Positions 22,238-28,410 of a stretch of 30,995 nucleotides of DNA are shown piece after piece. The translations under genes were made by a program, and so were the position numbers. The DNA lies in the IMG/VR virus record IMGVR_UViG_3300021093_000252, positions 1 to 30,995 of that record; one strand, 5' to 3'. This stretch comes from a virus. Under the pieces are notes generated by a model. It saw only the letters and a program-made list of their open reading frames with translations, searched no databases and had not been told where the DNA came from. Position 1 is the stretch's first letter. The number at the start of each line of letters is the position of its first letter.

Positions 22238-23965
22238 ATGAGTGGATTTTTAGACACATCAGGAAGAAAAACAAGCGGTACCCTATCGAACTTAAGTAAG
22301 TTCGGTACTCGACACGAGGACCTCCTACTTAGAAACTCACAGGCGATCGGTTTTATCGAGAGTCAGTTGCAGTCTAGGACGTCTCGGCTTAACGCAAACG
22401 ATGAGTTGCTTAAGTTTTCAATGGCGATCTCAGACACGACATCCCAATTAAGAACTAAAGCCATTGCATTTTTTCAGTTGGACTATGTGGTAAAAAGGGA
22501 AAGACTAAGAGACGTTGCAGCAAACGGTGAAATCGAGTTTATTCTTGAGACCATCGTCGATGACATGATAGTATACGATGAGGAACAAAGATTTGTGCAT
22601 CCTAAGGACCTTACTGGAAAGATGCTCTATCGTGGAGACACTAAAGAAGAGCGCCTAAACTTTCAGGAAAAGGTGCTTAAGAAATATACTGATAATTTTG
22701 AACGCATCTATAACTCTTGGAGCTTTGGAGAGGGAATCTCTGCATGGCAGTATGCCTTTCAGTTCCTAGTTGAGGGCCACCTCTCTTTTGAGATCATCTA
22801 TGATAACTTAGATAAACCTAAAGAGATAATTGGATTCAAGGAATTGGATCCCGCTAGCATAGCTCCTCAGTTACAGAAGGACGCTAAAGGCAAGATCTTC
22901 TTGCAGTGGCTACAGTACGACCAACAGACTGGTTCTACTAGAGTGCTTAATGATTCACAGGTGATCTATATCTCGTATGCCGTCTACTTCAGGACCAAAC
23001 GAGTAAGTTTCGTTGAGCGACTAATCAGATCGTTTAACCTATTAAGAATCATCGAACACAGTAAAGTTATTTGGCACGTAATGAACGCTCCGATTCGTCT
23101 AGCAACGACCGTGCCGATCGGAAGTAAGAGCTTTCAAAAGGGTCAAGAGGACGTTCGTGAGTTCCTAAACATGTTTAAAGAAGACATCTACTTCAATGGA
23201 GACACTGGAGAACTAAACGTTGAGGGCAAACCTAACATCTTATTCTATAAGAACTATATCATGCCAGTGAACGATCAGAATCAGCAGGTAAAGATCGAGA
23301 CCCTACAGACTCCCGGACCAAACCTATCGGGTTCAGAGCTCCTAAACTATTTCTATAAGAAATTAAAGATGGACTCCAAGATTCCTTATTCTAGATGGGA
23401 GGGTCAGTCTGGAATGGGTGCATTTACCCTTAATGCTGAGGGTATCACTAGGGAGGAGGTTCGTTACCAGAAATTCATCAATCGATTGAGGACTGCGTTT
23501 TCGGAAATGATGGTCAAGCCTTGGTACTTACAGATGTGTTTGGACTTTCCCGAATTAGCGGATGACTATAAGTTTAATAACGCTATTGGAATCAAGTATT
23601 ACAACGATAACGTGTTTGAGGAGATGAAGAAGAACGAGATTGAGGCAAAACGAATAGCTTCTTTCCAAGGCAAAAAAGGAGTCATGAAAGACGACGGCAC
23701 ACCTTACTTCTCTACTGAATACTTGATCAGAGAAGAACTTAAAATGACAGATTCTGAGATTAAAGCTAATCTTGCATGGTTCGATCAAAAACCAGATGCT
23801 GAAGAGGCCGAAGAGCTTCCGCCTCCTCCAGGAGGTGCTGCTCCTGGAGGAGCTGCTCCTGCCGGTGGTGGAGGCGGTGCTGCCGCACCGGCTGCCGCTG
23901 CTGCTGAAGGCGGAGGTAGTGAAGTAAAAGACGGAGGCGAGACTTCCGGTGAAGGCCAACTTTAA
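22238..23965 (+). CDS. Portal vertex protein, T4 gp20-like
   Basis: The 575-residue protein shows portal features: the N-terminal region with ILETIVDDMIVYDEEQR, the central WHVMNAPIRLATTVPIG stretch, the PNILFYKNYIMPVND segment and the TLQTPGPNLSGSELLNYFYK pattern. The last corresponds in T4 gp20 to the 'TLPGGQNLGEIEDVKYFQKKLY' region followed by 'PxSR' (here IPYSRW). A dodecamer of this protein forms the DNA channel, nucleates the prohead and docks the terminase. After about residue 525 the protein changes into a low-complexity Pro/Gly/Ala tail (positions 23815-23950), unusual for T4 gp20. The tail could be a disordered extension lining the head interior or a linker. The N-terminal ~35 residues are Ser/Thr-rich. 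Confidence 0.85.
   Translation: MSGFLDTSGRKTSGTLSNLSKFGTRHEDLLLRNSQAIGFIESQLQSRTSRLNANDELLKFSMAISDTTSQLRTKAIAFFQLDYVVKRERLRDVAANGEIEFILETIVDDMIVYDEEQRFVHPKDLTGKMLYRGDTKEERLNFQEKVLKKYTDNFERIYNSWSFGEGISAWQYAFQFLVEGHLSFEIIYDNLDKPKEIIGFKELDPASIAPQLQKDAKGKIFLQWLQYDQQTGSTRVLNDSQVIYISYAVYFRTKRVSFVERLIRSFNLLRIIEHSKVIWHVMNAPIRLATTVPIGSKSFQKGQEDVREFLNMFKEDIYFNGDTGELNVEGKPNILFYKNYIMPVNDQNQQVKIETLQTPGPNLSGSELLNYFYKKLKMDSKIPYSRWEGQSGMGAFTLNAEGITREEVRYQKFINRLRTAFSEMMVKPWYLQMCLDFPELADDYKFNNAIGIKYYNDNVFEEMKKNEIEAKRIASFQGKKGVMKDDGTPYFSTEYLIREELKMTDSEIKANLAWFDQKPDAEEAEELPPPPGGAAPGGAAPAGGGGGAAAPAAAAAEGGGSEVKDGGETSGEGQL
23815..23950 (+). repeat. Low-complexity Gly/Ala/Pro codon tract at portal 3' end
   Basis: GCT/GGA/GGT/CCT-type codons repeat, encoding PPPPGG, GGAAPGGAAP and GGGGG runs, then polyalanine and a Gly/Glu-rich end. 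GC content is clearly higher than the surroundings. It lies within the portal frame and does not break it. Confidence 0.8.
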
Positions 23966-23978
23966 TCTAACTCATTAA

Positions 23979-23988
23979 TTAAGTATAA
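23979..23988 (+). promoter_or_regulatory. TTAAGTATAA element (second promoter class)
   Basis: TTAAGTATAATA ends 18 nt before the ATG at 24007, the same spacing as before the gene at 11437. Confidence 0.35.
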
Positions 23989-24006
23989 TAGCTAAAAATT
24001 ATACTT

Positions 24007-24390
24007 ATGAAAGAAAAATTAAATGACCTAATTGAGAGATTAGGTGCACTTCCTGCTGAGATCGCAGACCTACAGATCAAGGCATTGACCGTGAATGATG
24101 GAATTCAACTCATCTCAGAAAAAATAGTTCAGAGGGAGTCTGAGATTAAATCAGAGATCAATTCAGCACTGGATGAAAACGGTAAAAAGATCTATTCTAA
24201 TGATGAGGCCAGAAAGATTGCTTTCTTGACTGATGCGAAGGACGACTCTACTCTATCCATGCTCTATGCTGAAAAGTCCGAGCAGTCACATCAATTAGAT
24301 CTAACTAGGATCCTGATTGAAAAACACTCAAATGAGCAGAGAAACATTAGATCGATCCTATCAGTGATCAATTTGGTTTCTGAAGATTAA
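24007..24390 (+). CDS. Small coiled-coil hypothetical protein
   Basis: The 127-residue protein (MKEKLNDLIERLGALPAEIA...) is charged and helical throughout, with likely coiled-coil segments at both ends and a central loop around DENGKKIYSNDEARK. In size and style it resembles the other small helical protein at 11437, and both follow the same TTAAGTATAA element, but I see no aligned motif. It converges with the gp25-like gene, overlapping it by 4 nt at the stop codons. Function not recognised; it could be a non-structural DNA-metabolism accessory, given the promoter type. Confidence 0.6.
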   Translation: MKEKLNDLIERLGALPAEIADLQIKALTVNDGIQLISEKIVQRESEIKSEINSALDENGKKIYSNDEARKIAFLTDAKDDSTLSMLYAEKSEQSHQLDLTRILIEKHSNEQRNIRSILSVINLVSED

Positions 24391-24764
24391 TCGTAAAAAA
24401 GAGCAAAGGAATTCTTTGTCTCAGGTATGTCGATCAGCAGCACGAAGATGTCACGATTTGATTTATCGTCTGGATATAGTGAAGGAGATACTGTGATCTG
24501 TCTTTTTCGTGCTTCTGCGACATACTTATTGATCTGACCAGTCGCATCCTTACCTAATCTACTAGGGTCAATCGAATACTCAAAAAGGTAATTGTCCAAT
24601 TCTATTCCAAAATCGGGTTCTCCCAGAACCTCTCCTTTTCGGGTAAAAAGAGTCATCTTTACCTGCTGAATAGCAGATTCAAGTTCATCACTGATCTCTA
24701 AACGATCCCCTAAATACTTAGGATCCTCATCAGTTCGGGTATAAAAGTCTCTAAGGCTTGCCAT
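24387..24764 (-). CDS. Baseplate wedge protein, gp25-like
   Basis: The 125-residue protein fits the GPW/gp25 family: SDELESAIQQVKMTLFTRKG, EVLGEPDFGIELDNYLFE, then a helix and a C-terminal strand pair (FVLLIDIP). The G-E-x(3)-PDFG-x-x-L-x(4)-FE signature is well kept, and T4 gp25 has 132 residues. Gp25 forms the part of the inner wedge that nucleates sheath assembly; despite old names it is not an active lysozyme. The gene ends a minus-strand cluster that begins with putative cargo genes and a neck/tail candidate, and it is separated from the rest of the baseplate genes (1-3366) by about 21 kb. Confidence 0.85.
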   Translation of the reverse strand: MASLRDFYTRTDEDPKYLGDRLEISDELESAIQQVKMTLFTRKGEVLGEPDFGIELDNYLFEYSIDPSRLGKDATGQINKYVAEARKRQITVSPSLYPDDKSNRDIFVLLIDIPETKNSFALFYD

Positions 24765-24773
24765 ATTAAATAA

Positions 24774-25508
24774 TTATTGTCTAGTAAGATAAAACCAATC
24801 GGGAGTATTTTCTCCCTTCATCATCGTCTTAACGTCCTCCATCTCCTTCTCTGCGGTAGTGACTATGTTTTGATAGTTCACCTTGATTCCTCCAGGTAAG
24901 GAATAGTCGAATGTCTGTAGCATGTGAGCGAGTCTCACCTTTGCATGGGCACGAACGTATCTTTGAAACATCTCGTCCTCGAATAGCTTGTCCTGATCGA
25001 GTTTTTTAAATATCTTGATTACTGCATTCGTTTTTGGAGTCCGACCTACAACTCCTAAAAGCTTACTGTTCTTGTTATAATCGTATGCAATGGTGTCCAA
25101 CAACATCGCTTTTGTCAGGTCCAAGAATGAAAACATCACCGTTCTGTACATGATGCTCTCTCCAATAAAAGGAGTCAAGAATATCTCAGCTCCGATAAAT
25201 TTCTGTTCGGCGAAGTCTCGGTCAATCGTTCCAAAGATCGATCCGCCCTTTGCCTCTTTAAAATCAACCACGAACTGAACACAGTCTGGCAATTGGATTT
25301 GTCTTAATTTTTTAAAAGTTGCAGTCTGGAATAACTCTAAGGGCAACAGCAAATATCTGCTCTCGACTGCGTGTCTCCAGTTATCCCAAAAGTATCGAGA
25401 ATCGTTTTCGATAATACGTTTGATCTCCTTTTCAGGAAGACCATATGGTAGGGCTCCTGAGAAGGTGATCTCGTCTATGATGTCAGTAATAAGCTGTTGT
25501 TCAGTCAT
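24774..25508 (-). CDS. Putative neck or tail structural protein
   Basis: The 244-residue protein starts MTEQQLITDIIDEITFSGAL, followed by LPEKEIKRIIENDSRYFWDN. A central hydrophobic helix region (SFLDLTKAMLLDTIAYDYNK) comes next, and after it an amphipathic stretch and a predicted final helix ending in DWFYLTRQ. No enzyme or membrane motif is evident. Its position, 9 nt before the gp25-like gene and 3 nt after a putative virion gene, points to a virion role. Connector or neck proteins of T4-like phages (gp13/gp14 class) are of similar size, but no diagnostic feature is visible, so the neck assignment is only a suggestion. Confidence 0.5.
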   Translation of the reverse strand: MTEQQLITDIIDEITFSGALPYGLPEKEIKRIIENDSRYFWDNWRHAVESRYLLLPLELFQTATFKKLRQIQLPDCVQFVVDFKEAKGGSIFGTIDRDFAEQKFIGAEIFLTPFIGESIMYRTVMFSFLDLTKAMLLDTIAYDYNKNSKLLGVVGRTPKTNAVIKIFKKLDQDKLFEDEMFQRYVRAHAKVRLAHMLQTFDYSLPGGIKVNYQNIVTTAEKEMEDVKTMMKGENTPDWFYLTRQ

Positions 25509-25511
25509 GTT

Positions 25512-25955
25512 CTATTGATTTTTACCTGTACCGTTTCCTTTTTCATCACTAAATCTAACGCTAGATTTGTCTACGTCTAATTTGAAATCTCGATCTCCCA
25601 TCATTCTACCCATCGCACGTTGATTCTTTTTAGCGATCACGTTATCCTGTTTACCTGCTCTTTCCATAGAGTTCTTCATCACTTGATCCAGTGCTTGTGT
25701 CTTCATCTTCTTTTTCCAATCGCTGTGAAAGATCATGTTCATTGCTCTAGTGATGTCCACCTCTTGCACATGTCCGTCATATCGACTTGGGTTTCTAGCT
25801 GCTTTTTCATTGGCTAACTCTCTAGCTATAGCCATAATCGAAGTATAGAGTCCACCAAGTGCGCCTTGCACCATGCCTTTAAAATTAGTTAGGTATACAA
25901 CTTCTTTAGTCGATTCATTTATGTATTGATGATATGTTTTTATCTTTCTTTCCAT
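25512..25955 (-). CDS. Putative internal head protein with strong capsid-targeting-like N-terminus
   Basis: The 147-residue basic protein starts MERKIKTYHQYINESTKE. IKTYHQYINES is the closest match in this window to the T4 capsid-targeting peptide MKTYQEFIAEA, aligning residue for residue (K-T-Y-x-[EQ]-[FY]-I-x-E). It offers an INE|S processing site. The remainder is basic and helical (e.g. MKTQALDQVMKNSMERAGKQ), compatible with DNA association in the head. Its ATG overlaps the stop of the gene upstream by one base. It belongs to a run of five small genes (25512-27008 plus neighbours) that look like packaged proteins. Function after injection is unknown. Confidence 0.65.
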   Translation of the reverse strand: MERKIKTYHQYINESTKEVVYLTNFKGMVQGALGGLYTSIMAIARELANEKAARNPSRYDGHVQEVDITRAMNMIFHSDWKKKMKTQALDQVMKNSMERAGKQDNVIAKKNQRAMGRMMGDRDFKLDVDKSSVRFSDEKGNGTGKNQ

Positions 25956-26257
25956 TATGTAGCAGGTGCAGCAGGAGTTGCTGGTTGTTGTGGCCGGTTT
26001 GCAGCTGCGTTTTGAGCGGCAGCTGCGTTTTTAGCAAGAGTATCGCCTAATACTTTTTTGCGGTCCTCAATAGCCTTCTCCCAAAGGTTTATCTGAGTCT
26101 TATGCTGAAGTATCTTTGCGCTTAGGTCCTTTAGGGTCGGGTCAGTCAGCATCACGTCTTCCTCCTTGATCATTTGCGGATTCGCTCCTGCTTCTACCTC
26201 TTTAGCTGCCTTTTCTTCAGCGTTTTGAAAGCTCTTAAAATTCTTTACGTAAGCCAT
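25955..26257 (-). CDS. Small putative cargo protein (100 aa)
   Basis: The 100-residue protein starts MAYVKNFKSFQNAEEKAAKE, a capsid-targeting-like peptide (VKNFKSFQNAEE), followed by EAGANPQM. A helical middle comes next, and then an Ala/Pro/Gln-rich end (NAAANRPQQPATPAAPAT) that is probably disordered. AATAAATAA lies 18 nt upstream of the ATG. It overlaps the next gene by 1 nt. No enzymatic motif is visible. The GANP string recurs as G[AS]NP in three neighbouring gene products. Confidence 0.6.
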   Translation of the reverse strand: MAYVKNFKSFQNAEEKAAKEVEAGANPQMIKEEDVMLTDPTLKDLSAKILQHKTQINLWEKAIEDRKKVLGDTLAKNAAAAQNAAANRPQQPATPAAPAT

Positions 26258-26275
26258 TTAATTCTCTCTTTTTTA

Positions 26276-26284
26276 TTATTTATT
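26276..26284 (-). promoter_or_regulatory. Late-promoter-like 9-mer AATAAATAA
   Basis: Minus-strand AATAAATAA 18 nt before the ATG at 26257; it includes the stop codon of the 91-residue protein gene. Confidence 0.5.
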
Positions 26285-26551
26285 CGTAAACTTCTTGTGA
26301 GCCTCCACGAATTCATGATATGACATGACTCTAGTCTTTTTGTCCGCTCTAGGATTGGATCCGAATGCGCTGGTGATCCTACTTCCGCTCAAGAACGGAG
26401 AATTATTCCAATGGGATGGAATGGTCCCAGAAGCGCCCGAATAAAACATCATGGCGTTTGCACGTTTAGTGTCTGGTTCCAATATCCTTTCTGCATGATC
26501 TGGTTCCATTGAGATAGCGCCAAAACCCTCAATCAGTCTTTTTAACTTCAT
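26276..26551 (-). CDS. Small putative cargo protein with C-terminal targeting-like peptide
   Basis: The 91-residue protein begins MKLKRLIEGFGAISMEPDHA and ends with AFGSNPRADKKTRVMSYHEF, then VEAHKKFTNK. The C-terminal MSYHEFVEAH resembles MKTYQEFIAEA more closely than the N-terminus does, so the targeting-like peptide seems to have moved to the C-terminal end, preceded by a GSNP string. The middle is rich in Ser, Asn and Phe. It sits 1 nt after the 151-residue gene and is presumably co-transcribed from the element at 27033. Function unknown. Confidence 0.6.
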   Translation of the reverse strand: MKLKRLIEGFGAISMEPDHAERILEPDTKRANAMMFYSGASGTIPSHWNNSPFLSGSRITSAFGSNPRADKKTRVMSYHEFVEAHKKFTNK

Positions 26552-26552
26552 C

Positions 26553-27008
26553 TTATTCCTGCGGAAAGTCTAGCTCGGCTGACGGTTGGGATAGCGAAAA
26601 CTCAGGAGCTTGGGGTTCCATCTGTTTTGAAAAGTTAAGATCAGTCTCCTGACTTAAAACGTCTTCTTCAGGTGCTTCTCCAGTAGTCTGGCTCATGATG
26701 GCTTCTTGGTTTAAGTTAATAAATTGCTCCAATCCCATACACACTAAAGGGTTGATGCTTTGACAACGATCTATTAATTCTTTAACGGTTAAGTTCATCA
26801 CATCAGGTTGAGGCAATGCCTCCGGTTGGTCCATTGGATTTTCTTTCTTTTCTTTTGGCCCTTCCTCAAAGCTAAAATCTGGCATCATCTCAGCCGGTGA
26901 TTGTACTGGCGCTAGCGGAGCCATTTGTGGCATTTCAGCAGCAGGTGCTGGTGCTCCCATAGGCATTTGTTGAATATCATCTGCCTCATAAAGTCTCTTA
27001 ATTCTCAT
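26553..27008 (-). CDS. Met/Pro-rich putative cargo protein
   Basis: The 151-residue acidic protein starts MRIKRLYEADDIQQMPMGAP, with a short basic-aromatic head and an LYE|A site similar to the other targeting-like termini. Two low-complexity segments follow, rich in Met, Pro, Ala and Glu. Between them is a short helical domain around MNLTVKELIDRCQSINPLVC (one of the few Cys-containing stretches). The remainder looks disordered. AATAAATAA lies 25 nt upstream of the ATG. It is the first gene of the cargo-like operon running down to 24387. Confidence 0.6.
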   Translation of the reverse strand: MRIKRLYEADDIQQMPMGAPAPAAEMPQMAPLAPVQSPAEMMPDFSFEEGPKEKKENPMDQPEALPQPDVMNLTVKELIDRCQSINPLVCMGLEQFINLNQEAIMSQTTGEAPEEDVLSQETDLNFSKQMEPQAPEFSLSQPSAELDFPQE

Positions 27009-27032
27009 TTTCTAAAGGTTTATTTTATAGTG

Positions 27033-27041
27033 TTATTTATT
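27033..27041 (-). promoter_or_regulatory. Late-promoter-like 9-mer AATAAATAA
   Basis: Minus-strand AATAAATAAC 25 nt upstream of the ATG at 27008, in the divergent gap with the gene at 27078. Confidence 0.5.
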
Positions 27042-27060
27042 CTGAAACCCAACGACCGTT

Positions 27061-27072
27061 TTAAGATATAAT
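27061..27072 (+). promoter_or_regulatory. TTAAGATATAAT element (variant of second promoter class)
   Basis: TTAAGATATAAT lies 5 nt before the ATG at 27078. It resembles TTAAGTATAA and contains a perfect TATAAT. Confidence 0.3.
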
Positions 27073-27077
27073 AAATT

Positions 27078-27326
27078 ATGAATGAAAAAGAAATATCTGC
27101 GGCTTCTGCTGCACTAAAGATGGAACTTACTAATTCCATTCTTAATAAATTAGAACAGATCAAGGAAAAGATCAATTGTGGTCAGGGTTCAGACAAGTCT
27201 TCTTATTATAAAATGCTGATCGATATTGATGAAGAACTTGATGATGTTCTACTTAATTGGGAATATTCTCCCATAAATCCTCGACTCTCTTTTCCGGACT
27301 CAGATGGTCTAGATGATGATTATTGA
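27078..27326 (+). CDS. Small helical hypothetical protein (82 aa)
   Basis: The 82-residue protein (MNEKEISAASAALKMELTNS...) has a helical N-terminal half, then an acidic segment (DIDEELDDVLLNW) and a short C-terminal region ending GLDDDY. No motif is recognised. It is the only plus-strand gene within a minus-strand virion cluster and overlaps the protease-like gene by 7 nt tail to tail. A TATAAT-containing element lies directly upstream rather than the late-type 9-mer, which suggests earlier expression. Confidence 0.55.
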   Translation: MNEKEISAASAALKMELTNSILNKLEQIKEKINCGQGSDKSSYYKMLIDIDEELDDVLLNWEYSPINPRLSFPDSDGLDDDY

Positions 27327-27784
27327 TTTATATCTACCGTAAACTTGCCGGCCTTAAGAAAGTTTCGTCCGAGGATGCAATCATATTTCATGTTTGACCT
27401 ATCAGTAAGGGATACCTTTATCAAGAACTCCTGCTCTCCAAACTTAACTATCGTCTCGATCTGATATCGATCTTGGCTTTCTCCAGTTGAGCTCTTCACC
27501 TTTATCTTCTTAAATTCCTTAAAGTCTAGTCTTTTTTTGGGAGATTTGATCCAAAAATAAAGCGTCCCATCCTTCTCCTCTATTCCATTCGCATGAATTG
27601 CAGTATTGTCTGCACCAGTATCGATTTTAGATTTTATCCTAGTTATTCCCAATTCAGGAAAAGACACTTTTTCAACGTGTGAAACTGATTTAGGATTTGA
27701 ACCATAAATGGTCCATCCGTCCGGTCCTTGATTGATCTTAGCCAAGTCTAGGAACTCTCTAAAGCTTTCTACTATTCTTATCAT
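27320..27784 (-). CDS. Retropepsin-like aspartic protease (RimK-associated 'Zn protease' family) with targeting-like N-terminus
   Basis: Residues 49-154 match the family often annotated as RimK-related ATP-dependent zinc protease, which has a retropepsin-like fold. RIKSKIDTGADNTAIHA (49-65) holds the catalytic-type DTGA, and VKSSTGESQDRYQIET (96-111), VSLTDRSNMKYDCILGRNFL (124-143) and a final FTVD strand follow. Residues 1-15 (MIRIVESFREFLDLA) resemble the capsid-targeting-like peptides of its neighbours, and YGSNP (27-31) carries the recurring G[SA]NP string. It could process virion proteins in the head or be injected. T4 itself uses an unrelated serine protease (gp21) for prohead maturation. 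The gene lies directly downstream (0 nt gap) of the GAF-like membrane protein gene. Confidence 0.7.
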   Translation of the reverse strand: MIRIVESFREFLDLAKINQGPDGWTIYGSNPKSVSHVEKVSFPELGITRIKSKIDTGADNTAIHANGIEEKDGTLYFWIKSPKKRLDFKEFKKIKVKSSTGESQDRYQIETIVKFGEQEFLIKVSLTDRSNMKYDCILGRNFLKAGKFTVDINQ

Positions 27785-28387
27785 TTAGTGTGTGGTAGTT
27801 AGTGCTCCTCCTAGAGAAGATGCGTGTACGCTTAGATGATTGGTGTCATCCTGATCAAGCTTCACCTTTTTCTTAGTGTAATCTATTCCAAGTACTCCAA
27901 TAAACTTGTCGTCAATCGTCTTTATCGCAAACAGGTATCCTGATTTACAGCCAGATTCCTCAGCTATGTATTTTAATCCGTATGTTGCTATCGTATCGTC
28001 TTTATAGTCAGCGATCTCAATCGTATCTCTCTCTAGAAGCCTGTTCATGGACTTAGTGAATAGGTTTACTGGGATATTTTGAAAATTGCTCTGAATCGAG
28101 GTTGTGTTCGGAGACACCGTCTCGTATATGACGCTAAACTTGGCGATAGATTTTCCAGTAGGATAAAAATGTCCACCGTTATGAAACTGAGTCACCCAAA
28201 CTCGATCTGCTTTAAACTCTTCCCTGATCTGATCCATTTTAGCCGAAACAAGTTCGCCAGTCTTTAAGGCATCAGTCAACAGGTCAGGTTTCGCTCTCTT
28301 ATCTAACCAATTCTTGATCAGGATAATCAATAATGGTCCAATGACACCAGTGATAAACGCGATAACGATCGGAGTAAAAGAATCCAT
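27785..28387 (-). CDS. Membrane-anchored GAF-like protein
   Basis: The 200-residue protein starts with a membrane segment (residues 6-25, PIVIAFITGVIGPLLIILIK) followed by a basic stop-transfer (NWLDKRAK). The rest looks like a GAF-type sensor domain: DRVWVTQFHNGGHFYPTGKS, IEIADYKDD, a Cys-containing SGCKSGYLFAIKTIDDKFIG and VLGIDYTKKK, in the strand order typical of GAF folds. Such domains bind small ligands such as nucleotides or haem; no ligand can be named here. No output domain is attached. Its stop is immediately adjacent to the protease-like gene start. No late-type 9-mer precedes it, so it is probably read from the promoter of the 345-residue gene upstream. Confidence 0.6.
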   Translation of the reverse strand: MDSFTPIVIAFITGVIGPLLIILIKNWLDKRAKPDLLTDALKTGELVSAKMDQIREEFKADRVWVTQFHNGGHFYPTGKSIAKFSVIYETVSPNTTSIQSNFQNIPVNLFTKSMNRLLERDTIEIADYKDDTIATYGLKYIAEESGCKSGYLFAIKTIDDKFIGVLGIDYTKKKVKLDQDDTNHLSVHASSLGGALTTTH

Positions 28388-28410
28388 TTCTTAAGAATTA
28401 GTATTTTTTA

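Noticed and set aside
24387-24764. Lysozyme activity for the gp25-like protein
   Set aside because: The family was once called lysozyme-like, but the signature here is that of the baseplate wedge protein and no catalytic residues of a lysozyme are visible.
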